The notes beneath the pieces are model-generated. The model was not told the DNA's origin. It did no database searches and saw nothing but the letters and a program-made list of their open reading frames with translations. Shown piece after piece: positions 25,373 to 36,500 of a stretch of 64,000 bases of DNA. The translations under genes were made by a program, and so were the position numbers. This stretch comes from JBEEOW01 sp041191405 (lineage in GTDB: Bacteria > Bacteroidota > Bacteroidia > Cytophagales > UBA9547), in the NCBI GenBank assembly GCA_041191405.1, contig JBEEOW010000001.1, positions 198,050 to 262,049 of the forward strand, in the 5' to 3' direction. The stretch's first letter is position 1; the number at the start of each line of letters is the position of its first letter.

Positions 25373-26269
25373 ATGAAAAAAAATATAACTAAAATTTTAT
25401 TGACCGTATTGCTTTCTGTTTTTATTCAGATTGTGAATGCACAAACAGTTAGTCAAGTTGCAAATTTACGTTCAGCACCTGGCACAGATGCATCGATTGT
25501 ACAAGTAATCCCAAAAGGTGCAAGTTTGAAAATTATTGAAAGAACAAACGACAAATGGGTTAAAGTGGATTACAATGGCAAAAAAGGCTATGTTTCAACT
25601 TCTGTAATTAATGAAAAGAAGGAATCTTCTTCGAGTTCTTCAAATAATAACTCAAAATCTAATGATGATAATTCAAATTCATCATCTAAAAAATCAAAAA
25701 GGAAATCTGAAAATAGTTCTTCATCAAATGGTTCAAGTAATAACGGACTAGGTATTGGTATAAGACTTGGTTACCCAACAGGTTTATCTGCTAAAAAATA
25801 TTTTGGAAAAGGTGCTGTTGAATTTGTTATTGGAGTTATGCCATATAATTACTCAGGTTATGATTATGGTTGGTACAATAAGAGATTTAATAAGTATTAT
25901 AAAAATTATAATGGTGAAAGAATAGATTGGGGAACCATGAAATATAACTCTTCAACAGCATTTAGTATCAATTTTACTGGTCAAAAACAAACAAGTCAAA
26001 TCAAAGAATTATCAATATATTTTGGAGTTGGTGCATTGGTATTATTGAATTCATACAAATATGGTTATTGGGATAGAAATGGTTGGTATTATTGGAGAGA
26101 TGAAACTTATACCGATTTAGGGATAAATGTGATGGTTGGAGCAGAGTATAAATTTAGCGATTTGCCTTTTACAGCTTTTGTTGATTTAGGTATTTATGGT
26201 GAATTGTTTCATTATACAGGTTATATGTCGCCAACTGGTGGTGTAGGATTTAGGTATAATATTGATTAA
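25373..26269 (+). CDS. secreted bacterial SH3-domain protein with C-terminal beta-barrel-like region
   Basis: The ATG at 25373 follows a long A-run; an in-frame upstream codon at 25343 would translate that run and is rejected. A signal peptide ends near IVNAQ. Residues ~24-80 are a bacterial SH3 domain (VANLRSAPGTDASIVQVIPK, WVKVDYNGKKGYVS), which usually binds cell-wall peptides. A Ser/Asn/Lys low-complexity linker follows (~85-130). The last ~165 residues (GLGIGIRLGYPTGLSAKKYF to the end) look like alternating strands of a small outer-membrane barrel. The protein may tie peptidoglycan to the outer membrane (inference). It is the only gene on its likely transcript. Confidence 0.8.
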   Translation: MKKNITKILLTVLLSVFIQIVNAQTVSQVANLRSAPGTDASIVQVIPKGASLKIIERTNDKWVKVDYNGKKGYVSTSVINEKKESSSSSSNNNSKSNDDNSNSSSKKSKRKSENSSSSNGSSNNGLGIGIRLGYPTGLSAKKYFGKGAVEFVIGVMPYNYSGYDYGWYNKRFNKYYKNYNGERIDWGTMKYNSSTAFSINFTGQKQTSQIKELSIYFGVGALVLLNSYKYGYWDRNGWYYWRDETYTDLGINVMVGAEYKFSDLPFTAFVDLGIYGELFHYTGYMSPTGGVGFRYNID

Positions 26270-26315
26270 TAATATTTTATGTTTTATTATTTGAAGCAAA
26301 TAATGTTAATTTATA

Positions 26316-27398
26316 ATGGTTAAAAAAATATTATTTGCTTCAGTTTTAAAACCTTGTAATGATACAAGAATGTATGCAAAAATGGCAGCACCTTTATTAT
26401 CTGAAGGTTATGAGGTACATGTTGCAGGATTTAAAACTGATTTTTTTCACGAGTCTAAAGTAAATTTTCATTTTATTAATGAGGGTAATCGTTTTTCTTT
26501 AAATCGTTTTTTTGCAGGATTAAGATTTTTAACTTTATGTTTTAAGTTAAATCCTGATTTGATTGTAGTTTGTACACACGAATTACTATTCCCTGTTCTG
26601 ATTTATAAATTGTTTAGGAAAGTAAAATTTATTTATGATATTCAAGAGAATTATTTTTATAACATTATATATACCAACGCATTTAATGTATTTGTAAAGC
26701 GAATTATTTCTGAATATGTTAAAGTGAAGGAGTTGATTGCAGTAAAATTTGTAGATAAAATTGTTTTAGCTGAAAAATGTTATGAGCAAGAATTAAGTTA
26801 TTTATTAAAAGGGAAAGACTATCAAATTTTTCAAAACTTATTTTTAAATGATAAAAATTATCCAATCTGGGAGTTTAAAGAAGAAAATCGAAATCATTTT
26901 GTTTATGCTGGTACAATAGCTTTTCATTATGGCGTTGAAAATGCCATTCTATTTGTTCAGCATTTAAATCAAAAAGGTCAGACTAGTAAATTAACTATTA
27001 TTGGTTATTGTGCTGATGAGAAATATAGAAACTATTTACTTAAAAAATATGCTAACTTCAAATTTATACATTGGATTGGATTTGATAAGTTAGTTGCACA
27101 TAGTGAAATAATAAACTCAATGTTACAATCACATGCAGTATTGTTGCCTTACAAATCAAATAAATCTACAGAAAATCGAATTCCAACTAAAGTTTTCGAG
27201 TGTTTATCTTTGGGAATTCCAATGATTGCAAATGAATGTCAAATTTGGAGTGAAATAATAAAAGATTTAAACGCAGGATTATGTATAGATTTTGAAAATT
27301 ATAATTTTGAAATTTTCAATTTGTCATCACATAAAATTAAACACATTTTTATGTGGGATAATCACAAATGGAAAGAATTTATACTAAAAAGTGTTTAA
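26316..27398 (+). CDS. glycosyltransferase (GT4-like)
   Basis: The 360-residue protein has a GT-B layout: an N-terminal Rossmann half (KMAAPLLSEGYEVHVAGFKT) and a C-terminal half with AGTIAFHYGVENAILFVQHL, LTIIGYCADEKYRNYL and the nucleotide-sugar binding region IPTKVFECLSLGIPMIANE, where the EX7E-like acidic pair of GT4 is partly kept. It should transfer a sugar from a nucleotide donor at the cytoplasmic face, for surface polysaccharide or glycolipid. Donor and acceptor cannot be told. No other glycan genes adjoin, and it converges with a small reverse-strand gene only four bases away. Confidence 0.82.
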   Translation: MVKKILFASVLKPCNDTRMYAKMAAPLLSEGYEVHVAGFKTDFFHESKVNFHFINEGNRFSLNRFFAGLRFLTLCFKLNPDLIVVCTHELLFPVLIYKLFRKVKFIYDIQENYFYNIIYTNAFNVFVKRIISEYVKVKELIAVKFVDKIVLAEKCYEQELSYLLKGKDYQIFQNLFLNDKNYPIWEFKEENRNHFVYAGTIAFHYGVENAILFVQHLNQKGQTSKLTIIGYCADEKYRNYLLKKYANFKFIHWIGFDKLVAHSEIINSMLQSHAVLLPYKSNKSTENRIPTKVFECLSLGIPMIANECQIWSEIIKDLNAGLCIDFENYNFEIFNLSSHKIKHIFMWDNHKWKEFILKSV

Positions 27399-27402
27399 TT
27401 AG

Positions 27403-27891
27403 TTAGTGGATTTTTGTTTTTAGAAAACTTTTTAATTCTTCAGCTTTTTGAGTACCAATTAATATTTTTTGGTTATCCTTTAAAATTAAATATAAACCTA
27501 AATTTCCTACAATATTATATGCAATTCCTTTGCCCGTCATACTTTGCTTTATTCCCCAACCACCATAATCAAGTAGTGGATTGTATTTTTTTATTTCATA
27601 AGTTTGAATATCCTCCCACGCAATAAATTTATACTTAAAATGAAATGGTGTCATTTTGTAATGTATTCCTTTCTCGTCATATTTGGTTTCGAGTTTTATA
27701 AAATAGAATAGTAAACTCACTAAAATGAAAATACTCCAAGAAAAAACTAAACCTAACTTTTCTTTTTTTAAATCACCAATAAAGTCAATTTTGAATAAAA
27801 AATAAATGTAAACCGAGTTTGCAAGTATAATTAAAAGTATAACCCACCATTTTCTATAGTTTTGCTTCTCAACGAAAATGTTTGAATTCAT
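27403..27891 (-). CDS. small membrane protein with PH-like cytoplasmic domain
   Basis: Two membrane helices (about 15-35 and 47-66) precede a ~90-residue soluble part (IHYKMTPFHFKYKFIAWEDI, then GLYLILKDNQKILIGTQKAE ELKSFL). The strand pattern and the closing helix resemble bacterial PH-like domains of small membrane proteins. I cannot assign a function. It is 8 bases downstream of porT on the reverse strand, so it probably belongs to the menG-porT transcript. It is convergent with the glycosyltransferase gene. Confidence 0.72.
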   Translation of the reverse strand: MNSNIFVEKQNYRKWWVILLIILANSVYIYFLFKIDFIGDLKKEKLGLVFSWSIFILVSLLFYFIKLETKYDEKGIHYKMTPFHFKYKFIAWEDIQTYEIKKYNPLLDYGGWGIKQSMTGKGIAYNIVGNLGLYLILKDNQKILIGTQKAEELKSFLKTKIH

Positions 27892-27899
27892 AGTTGTAA

Positions 27900-28640
27900 T
27901 TATTCAAAATTAAAGCTAATTGTAACCGTATGTAATAAAAGGCTAGCTAAACTTTTACTATAAACAAACTGGTCAGGTAGTAGCATGTTTGAAATTCCGT
28001 GAGAGAATCGAATTTCTGGAGCAAGTTTAAACATTTGATTGTAAATATCAATTCCTGCACCATACTCTAAACCAAAACCTAAATTTTGAAGTCGTAACTG
28101 ATCAGGTTTAATGTTTTTCTTTTTTGAATTTGTAGCAATATAAGCTTTACAACCAGCAAGCATATACATTCTATGGTTTGCTCTTCTTTGAGATTTGTAT
28201 TTGAAAACCAAAGGTAATTCTACATAAGTATATTCAAATTTTTGATCTATAGAGCTTTCTAAACCACTTACTGCTTTGTTAAATTTGTAATTTAGTGTAC
28301 GTTCAGTAAAGCTAACTCCAGGTAGAGCTCTTAAATCCCAATGATCTGATATTCTTAAGTTAACAACAAATCCTAACATTGCTCCCATATTCCAAGGAGA
28401 GCTTATTGATCTAACAGAATCAACTTTTTGTACAAAATAGTCTGATTGTTTAACAGTAAATGTATTATTATTTAATGCTAAATAAAATCCAAAATGTATA
28501 GCTTGGTCGTCGTGGTTACCTAAGTTTTTAACTTTAGCACCTTGACCATTAGCAAAATTTAATATACTTATAAAAAATATAAAAGTAATTATTTGCAACC
28601 CATATAGATTGAGCTTATTCCAAATGTTAAAGGTTTGCAT
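27900..28640 (-). CDS. porT: PorT family type IX secretion/outer-membrane barrel protein
   Basis: The protein has a hydrophobic signal (LQIITFIFFISILNFANGQ) and a small barrel of about 210 residues. It shows the PorT/SprT pattern near the N-terminus (GNHDDQAIHFGFYLALNNNT), then ISDHWDLRALPGVSFTERTL, YVELPLVFKYKS and GFGLEYGAGIDIY. PorT is required for type IX secretion in Porphyromonas and for gliding in Flavobacterium. Location directly behind menG/ubiE is typical of Bacteroidota. The start is uncertain: ATG 28640 overlaps the menG 3' end by about 50 bases, and codons at 28661 or 28598 are alternatives. This gene links the window's sorting-domain proteins to an export apparatus. Confidence 0.8.
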   Translation of the reverse strand: MQTFNIWNKLNLYGLQIITFIFFISILNFANGQGAKVKNLGNHDDQAIHFGFYLALNNNTFTVKQSDYFVQKVDSVRSISSPWNMGAMLGFVVNLRISDHWDLRALPGVSFTERTLNYKFNKAVSGLESSIDQKFEYTYVELPLVFKYKSQRRANHRMYMLAGCKAYIATNSKKKNIKPDQLRLQNLGFGLEYGAGIDIYNQMFKLAPEIRFSHGISNMLLPDQFVYSKSLASLLLHTVTISFNFE

Positions 28641-29311
28641 TTTGTATCCGTAAATTGACATTTTTTTAATATTTCTATAAAGTTATCTCCATCTGGGAAA
28701 GCTTCCACAGATTCAGGTAAATATGTATAAGCTGTATTATCTTTAGAAAATATTTTCCCGATTATTGGTAATATATTTGAGAAATAAAAATTGTATAGTT
28801 GTTTCATCGGGAACTTTCTTGGTTTTGAAAACTCTAAAACCACTAAAACTCCACCTGGTTTTAACACTCTATACATATTTTTTAAACCTTTTTCAAGATT
28901 TTCAAAATTTCTCACTCCAAAAGAAACGATGATGGCGTCAAAATTATTGTCTTCAAAAGGTAAATTTTCTGAATCGCCACTTCTTAATTCAATTTTATCG
29001 TTTAATCCAAGTTTTGTTAATTTTTCTCTTCCAAAACTAAGCATTCCTTCTGAAATATCAACTCCAATAACTTTGTCGGGATTTAGGGCTAAAGATTCGA
29101 TAGCAAAATCACCTGTTCCTGTAGCGATATCAAGTATGAATTTGGGATTATAAGGTTTAAGTAATTTAATGGCTTTTTTGCGCCATAAAATATCAATACC
29201 AGCACTCAAGAAATGATTTAAGAAATCATATTTGTGCGAAATGTTATCAAACATTTTTGCAACTTGTTCTTTTTTGCTGAGTTCTAGGTCTTTATAAGGA
29301 AGTACAGTCAT
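28589..29311 (-). CDS. ubiE: demethylmenaquinone methyltransferase (UbiE/MenG)
   Basis: The ATG at 29311 (MTVLPYKDLELSKKEQV) is chosen over an in-frame TTG at 29332. The 240-residue protein has the SAM-binding motif DIATGTGDFAIE, IGVDISEGML, IIVSFGVRNFE and the C-terminal LTFGISSIYMGCK typical of UbiE/MenG. It methylates demethylmenaquinone to menaquinone, the respiratory quinone of this phylum. It fits with the isochorismate synthase and candidate DHNA-CoA thioesterase at 49.3-50.9 kb. The 3' end overlaps the start of porT. Confidence 0.95.
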   Translation of the reverse strand: MTVLPYKDLELSKKEQVAKMFDNISHKYDFLNHFLSAGIDILWRKKAIKLLKPYNPKFILDIATGTGDFAIESLALNPDKVIGVDISEGMLSFGREKLTKLGLNDKIELRSGDSENLPFEDNNFDAIIVSFGVRNFENLEKGLKNMYRVLKPGGVLVVLEFSKPRKFPMKQLYNFYFSNILPIIGKIFSKDNTAYTYLPESVEAFPDGDNFIEILKKCQFTDTKCKPLTFGISSIYMGCK

Positions 29312-29436
29312 TATCTTATTAATCGGATGCAATATAATAACAAATTACCATTTAAATAGATTTGAAACTGAGCATATTTATTTTTTATTTGATAAACATT
29401 TACACAAGTTGCTAAATATAAGGTAATTAAATTTAC

Positions 29437-30219
29437 TTAATTTTTGTTTTTTAATCTAATTGTTTCTAAAGCTCCATCCCATAGAATAATTCTATTTTTT
29501 AATGAAATGATACTTGAATTTTTAGCTTCAAGCCATTTATTGGCATCATCTCCACATAAATTAGCAATCATTTGTAATGCTAAATGACTGTGGTGGTCTC
29601 CATCTACTTCAATATGTCGTTCTAAGTAATATTTAAATATTGATATATTGTTAGGGAAACGTGCACATAAGTCGTTTACAATTGCAATAAACATGTTTGG
29701 AATTAAATCTTCTCTTCCAAAAGTAAAAATGGCTGCTTGCAAATAATCTTTTTTGCTATTTATAATGTCAAATGTATTATTTACAAATGATTGAACCGAT
29801 GATGGGGTTTGAGTTGCAACTAAAGCTTCATTAACAGATTGTTTGTTTTTAAGCAAATCTATAAAAGTATTTATTTGACTTGTATTTGCTCCTGATTGAT
29901 TCATTGCATCAAGGTACAATTCAAAATGACTTGTTCTTTTTCCATTTTGGTCAACATCTGATTCTTCTCCAACTACAATTTCATTTATTAAATAACGAGT
30001 ATCTGCCGAACCTACAGGAAACCAAGGAACTGATGTACAAGTTAGGGAGTTTTGTAATGATTTTAAAAGTGACATAAAATCCCATACCGCAAAAATGTGG
30101 TACTCCATAAATATGTTTAAATCCTCTATTGTTTTAATTTCGGCATATACAGGATGGTTTACTATTGATTGACGAAGTGGTTCTATTTCCACTTTAATTT
30201 CTTCAATATATTTATTCAT
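29437..30219 (-). CDS. DUF3050 (heme-oxygenase-like) protein
   Basis: The 260-residue protein matches DUF3050: VNHPVYAEIKTIEDLNIFME, YHIFAVWDFMSLLKSLQNSL, VPWFPVGSADTRYLINEIVV, and the histidine-rich helix YLERHIEVDGDHHSHLA near residues 207-223. The conserved His, Glu and Asp in these helices look like metal ligands in a heme-oxygenase/TenA-like helical bundle, similar to newer di-iron enzymes. The reaction is unknown. It has its own probable -7 box (TACTTTTG read on the reverse strand at 30250-30243) 24 bases upstream and no close partner. Confidence 0.82.
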   Translation of the reverse strand: MNKYIEEIKVEIEPLRQSIVNHPVYAEIKTIEDLNIFMEYHIFAVWDFMSLLKSLQNSLTCTSVPWFPVGSADTRYLINEIVVGEESDVDQNGKRTSHFELYLDAMNQSGANTSQINTFIDLLKNKQSVNEALVATQTPSSVQSFVNNTFDIINSKKDYLQAAIFTFGREDLIPNMFIAIVNDLCARFPNNISIFKYYLERHIEVDGDHHSHLALQMIANLCGDDANKWLEAKNSSIISLKNRIILWDGALETIRLKNKN

Positions 30220-30568
30220 TTTTTTTCTCTTTGAATATTTTACAAAAGTACAAAAACCAAATTTTAATATTTTCTTTAATAAGAGAAAGTTGAAAGGTTT
30301 TGTTAAAAAAATCTTGATTTATATGCTTTGATTACTGTTTAAATGATTAAAATACATTTGCTAAAAATATGAATTTTGCAATATTTATGCTTTAAGAGTA
30401 AATATTTTAAATAATATATACATAAAATTAAACCTTTTTAATATTGTAGTTATAGTACTATTTAGTATAAAATAAGTTCTATTTTAAATTATACATTTGT
30501 GTAAAATATAAATATATAATGAAAAAATTGAATATATTTGTTAGGTTTTAAATCCCCCACATAAAGCT
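30220..30568. other. gene-free divergent region
   Basis: These 349 bases separate the DUF3050 gene from the giant cargo gene. I see only very AT-rich sequence with candidate -7 boxes: TACTTTTG facing left (30243-30250), and TACATTTG (30492-30499) and TATATTTG (30533-30540) facing right. No hairpin or ORF stands out. Confidence 0.4.
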
Positions 30569-33500
30569 ATGGAAAAATCCCCTACGATTGGTAAGCTTGA
30601 ACCTGTATGTATTAATTTGTATAAAAATAAGAATTTTGCATCAGTAATTATTTATTTATCATTTCTATTTTTTTTCTTGATTGCTAACCATAAAGTACAT
30701 GCTGAAGGAACAAAAGAAATTAGACCATTAGCAACTGATAGTGGTTGTATAGCTTTTTATGATTACAATTTAAATGGTTATGGGACTGCATTTGCAAGGT
30801 ATAATTGCCCAAATAATCTTCGTTTGAATTTTAGAATTTGTAATATTGGAGAAAAAGTTTTTTTTGGTTTGGCAAAAGATGCTAATGCAGTAATAAGTTT
30901 TAGAATAAAAGCTCCTGATGGAAGTATTGTTGTTCCAGCTCAAACTGTGCCGACTACTGGTGCTGGTTATATTGCAAGTCATGCACAAGCAATTGCGGGA
31001 CCATCGCAAATTGTTGGGGCGAGCGGTTATAATGCTATGACTTTTACTCCAACGCAAACAGGTGATTATTATATTGAATTTGATGTTACTAATCCTAGTA
31101 CAACTGCTCAAAGAATTACTCTTTTTGATATTACAATAACAAATGCTTATAATGTTGTAATTAAAGGAAGATTGTGGTCATATGCATGGTTATTTTCAAC
31201 AAATGCATCAACAGCTAGGTTTGAAGGAGCATTTTTTATTTATACAAATGACCAAATAGTTACTAGGTTAGATTTGAATGGAATGAAACCTTTCTTATTT
31301 ACAGTTTGTGCAAATTCTTATGGTGCACAAAATACTGGAAATCCGGCAACTGATAGAAAATCTATTCAAGGTACTTTCTCTAAAGGAATTTCATTATACC
31401 CCTCTGAGTATCAAATATTTTTAAATGATCCAGATATTAATTGTTTTCCAACGGGTACTTTCGGAAAACTTAATAATCCTGTAATTACTGTAACAGGTTG
31501 TCCTGGCAACTACACACTGAATATGGATGTTGATAAAAAAGGGGAAGCACTTGTAACTTTTGATTTAAATGGAGTTGCTGGTTATCAAAGTGGTACAACT
31601 GATTTAGTATTAACATATAATTTAGTTGCAGGTTTAAATAAATTGGCATGGAATGGATTTGATGGTTTGGGAGGAAAATTTGACCCAAGTAAAACTTTTA
31701 ATATACAAGTTGATTATAAAAATGGTATCACACATTTTCCTGTATTTGATGCTGAATTAAATGATTTAGGATTAATGGTTACTTCTGTTCGTCCAACTAC
31801 TTCTAAACCAATTGAAATGTTTTGGGATGATGTTAATATAACCAACGGAGTTTCAAATAGTACAGGTTGTACAGGTGCATGTCATCAATGGTCAAACTCT
31901 AATTACGGAAATGACAATACAATAAATACTTGGTGGTATGCAGAAAAAATTTCAACCACTGCAACGTTTGTTCCAAATCCATTTACAGTTGATGCAAATA
32001 AAGTTTCACCTTTAACTGGTTCGGCAAATGATACTACTTTTTGTGATTATATTAACTCTTTACCATTAAAAGGAGCATTTTCAGGTGATGGTACTGTACT
32101 TTGGACTTCAAAAACTGGTGGAACATTTGGTTCAAATACTTCTTTAAATACAACTTATAATTTTACTAATACTGAAAAAATAAATGGTAAGGCTGAGGTT
32201 TTACTCTCAACAATTTCAAATATTAGTGGCTGTGCATCTGTAAAAGACTCAATGACAATTAATATAAAACAGCGTTTTATTACAGTTACAGCACCAAAAA
32301 GTATATCATTGTGTGGGGCTTTTAATCTTAAAGTAGGTTTTAGGGCAAAAGTAAGTGGTTTAAATGCAGGTGTAAATGTTAGTTATCAGTGGCAAGTTAA
32401 AGCATCAGGTGCAGTAAGTTTTTCAAATGTGAGCAATGGAGCTTCATATTCAGGTGTAAATACAGATTCATTAACTTTATTAGGTGCTGCAATTGTAGCT
32501 TCTGGAAGTCAATATAGGGTTTTAATTAAATCTACAACAAGTAATGCTTGTATAGATACAGTTTCAAGTATTGCTAATTATAATTATACAACTGTAGTTA
32601 CGTTTGCTAATGGTTCATATTCGTCATTAGAATCTGCACCTACTAATAAACCTGTTTTAATAATTAAGGGAAATGTTGCTAATTCATCAACAGTAACATT
32701 GAGTTTAACTTCAGCAGCAGCGATTAGTGGAACTGATTACACCATTACTTCATTAACTGTAAATATACCTGCAGGGATTTATGATGGAACAGTAAATACT
32801 GGCGTTGCTTTACCTTTGAATATTGTAAATGACGCAATTCCTGAGTCAACGGAATATTTGAGTTTTAAAATTACTGGTGCAACTGGTGATTTAACGATAT
32901 CAAATGCAAGTTGTAGTTTAGGTTTAATTGATGCTGTTTACACTATTTATGATGATGATTGTAATAAACCAAATTTAGGTCCTGATAAACTATATTGCGA
33001 AGGAGCAACAATTAATCAAACATTAGTTGGCCCATCAGGGAATGAATTTTACGAATGGAATACAGGGGCTTTAACGCAAAATATAACTGTAACTACACCT
33101 GGTACTTATATTTTAAAAACAGGTAAATATGGTCAAAATTTAATTGCAAATGGCGATTTTGAATCGGGGAATATTGGTTTTATAACAGGTTATACATATA
33201 CTCCTGGAAGTTTCCCGAGTGGAGGAGGTTTATATGATATTGTTAATATAGGTAGTGCCAATAGTGGTTGGGCCGCTCAATTTAATGACCATACCACAGG
33301 GTCGGGTAAATATATGTTTATTGATGGTAATAATGTGGTAGGGGTAAAAGTATGGCAACAAAATATCACAGTTACACCAAATACCAATTATGTGTTTTCA
33401 GCATGGGTACGAAATGTGAGTCCAGCTGGAAGTATTTCACCGGTGTTAAACTTTGATATAAATGGAACTAATATTGGAGGTTTAATAACTGTTCCGCAAG

Positions 33501-36500
33501 ACCCAGATCCAAAAGCTAGACAATGGAATCAAATTTATGCAACATGGAATTCGGGAAGTAATACCAATATCACTATTTCTATTGAAGATAATGTTCCAAA
33601 TGCAGCATACAATGATTTTGCAATAGATGATATATATTTTAGTCCAGAAGATTGTATTTATAGTGATACTATTGTAATTACTCAGCCATTGAATCCTGTG
33701 CTTACACAGCCTCAGAATCAAGTTCTTTGTAATAATGATAATACTACAAAGGTTACGTTTTCAACTGTTGCAACAGGTACAGTTTCTTATGCCTGGACAA
33801 ATTCACTGACATCAATAGGTTTAGCTGCGAATGGCACTACTGACAATATTGCTTCATTTAAAGTTGTAAATACTACATCAGCTCCAGTTGTTTCTACAAT
33901 TTCGGTTACACCAACTGCAAATGGTTGTCCGGGTACAGCTAAATCGTTTACAATTACTGTAAACCCAACACCATTTATAACGCAACCAACAGATACGGTA
34001 ATTTGTAACAATGCATCAGTTCTTGCAAAAACATTTAATTCAAATGTTATAGGTAGTACTTATACTTGGATAAATGACAATACATCCATAGGTTTAGGAG
34101 CAACAGGTAATGGAAGTATTGCGAGTTTCACCGCAACCAATTCAGGAAGTACGCAAACTGTTGCAAACATTACTGTAAAACCAACAGCATTAACTTGTGA
34201 AGGTGTTTCTAAATCATTTAAAATTATAGTTAATCCAACACCAATTTTAACGCAACCAACAGATACAGTAATTTGTAACAATGCATCAGTTTTTTCAAAA
34301 ACATTTAATTCAAATGTTACAGGTAGTACTTTTGCTTGGACAAATGACAATTCATCCATAGGTTTAGGAGTATCAGGGAATGGAAATATTGCAAGTTTCA
34401 CCGGAACCAATTCAGGAAGTACACAAACTGTTGCAAACATTACTGTAAAACCAACAGCTTCAACTTGTGATGGTGTTTCAAAAACATTCAAAATATCAGT
34501 AAACCCAACACCAATTTTAACTCAACCAACAGATACAGTAATTTGTAACAATGCATCAGTTCTTGCAAAAACATTTAATTCAAATGTTAAAGGTAGTATT
34601 TATACATGGACAAATGACAATACAACAATAGGGCTAGGAGCATCAGGTAATGGAAGTATTGCGAGTTTTGTAGCTACAAATTCTACAAATAAACAATTAA
34701 TAGCTACAATTTCTGTAAAACCAACAGCGTCAACTTGTGATGGCGTTTCTAAAGCATTTAAAATTACTGTCAATCCAACACCAATAGTAACTATTCCTTC
34801 AAGTTTCCCAATATGTAACGGAGCTTCAACATTAGCTACTTCGTTTACTAGTTCGGTAACTGATACAATTACTACTTACAGTTGGACAAACGATAATACA
34901 AACACAGGTTTAAATTCAACATCAGGTGTTGGAAATATTGCAAGTTTTATAGCAACTAATACAGGAAATACGCAATTAAAATCAATAATAACTGTTACTC
35001 CAACTGCTTTTGGCGCTTGTGCTGGAACGCCAAAAGCATATACAATCACTATTAATCCAACACCAGTTATTTCTGTTCCTTCTGATTATCAGATTTGTAA
35101 TGGTGCAACAACTACAAGTACTAATTTTTCAAGTTCGGTTGTTGATACTATTAATAGTTATAAATGGACAAATACTAACACTTCTATTGGTTTAAGTGCT
35201 TCGGGAAGTGGAAGTATTAATTCATTTAATGTTGTAAATAATACTAACTCTCAAACATTTGCAACTATTTCAGTAACTCCTTACGCTTTCGGAGGATGTG
35301 AAGGTTTGCCAAAATCTTTCAAAATTACAGTAAACCCAACACCAGTTTTAACACAACCTGTAAATCAAACGTTGTGTAATAAAGCCAATACTAATAATGT
35401 AGTATTTACAAGTTCAGTTATTGATACTGTAAATACATACAAATGGACTAATTCAAATATTAATTCAGGTTTAAGTTTAGCAAATGGAACTGGTGATATT
35501 AATTCATTTATAGCCTTAAACAATGGATTCAAAAAAGATTCTTCAGTAATCACCGTTACACCTTATGCACATGGTGGTTGTGTTGGGCAATCTAAATCAT
35601 TTAAAATATATATTAATCCAACCCCTGATGTAATCCAACCAGCAAATCAAACTATTTGTAACAATGCTAAATCAAGTTTAGTGAATTTTGCAAGTAATGT
35701 TTTGGGAACTACTTTTAGTTGGACAAACGACCAACCTACCATAGGTATTTCGAATACCGGAAATGGAAATATTTCTTCATTTACAGCAATCAATATTTCA
35801 AATGCTCCAATTGTAGCTAATATTAAAGTGTTACCAACTGCAAATTCATGTGTAGGTACTGATAAATCATTCACATTTACCATTAATCCTTCACCAGATG
35901 TAAATGCTAAAAATGACACTATTTGTTCAAGTACAAGTACCAATATTCCTTTAACATCTTCATTTAGTGGAACTACTTTTGCTTGGACCAATCCACTTAT
36001 GACTAATGTAACTGGTGCAACAAGTGGAAACGGAAATACTATTTCTCAATTATTGAATAATGTTTCATTGATTGAAGGAACAGTTGATTATTCAATTACC
36101 CCAACTTTAAATTCATGTAATGGTAGTCCTAAAACTGTAAGAGTTACTGTTATTGCCCGACCAGCATTTACTGGTAAATTAACTGATACACTTTGTACGG
36201 GTACACCAATTTTAAAGAATTTAACAACAAATATTGGCTCAGCTAAAGTTGCTTGGGTTAGAAATGTAAATGCTCAAATTCAAGAGTCTGCAAATTCAGG
36301 AACTTCAAATTCAATTGCTGAAACATTAAATATCAATCCTTATATAACATCTGAGGTGAATGTGGTTTATAATTTAACCACAACTTCAAGTATAAAATCG
36401 TGTGCCGGCACTCCAGCTCAATATGTAGTGAGCTTAGTTCCTCGTCCACAGGTAATTAGTAAATCAACTGATAGTATTTGTTCAGGAAGTGTTTTAAATT

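Noticed and set aside
26286..26304. Hairpin ATTATTTG-AAG-CAAATAAT as terminator after the SH3 protein gene
   Set aside because: The stem is AT-only and no T-run follows, so it is too weak to support.
34060..34491. 143-codon ORF on the reverse strand within the giant cargo gene
   Set aside because: Antisense shadow of the repeated PKD-like units; low-complexity and without protein-like motifs.
33961..35900. Possible CRISPR array because of regular repeats
   Set aside because: The repeats are 270 bp, contiguous, in frame and coding; there are no short repeats with unique spacers and no cas genes.
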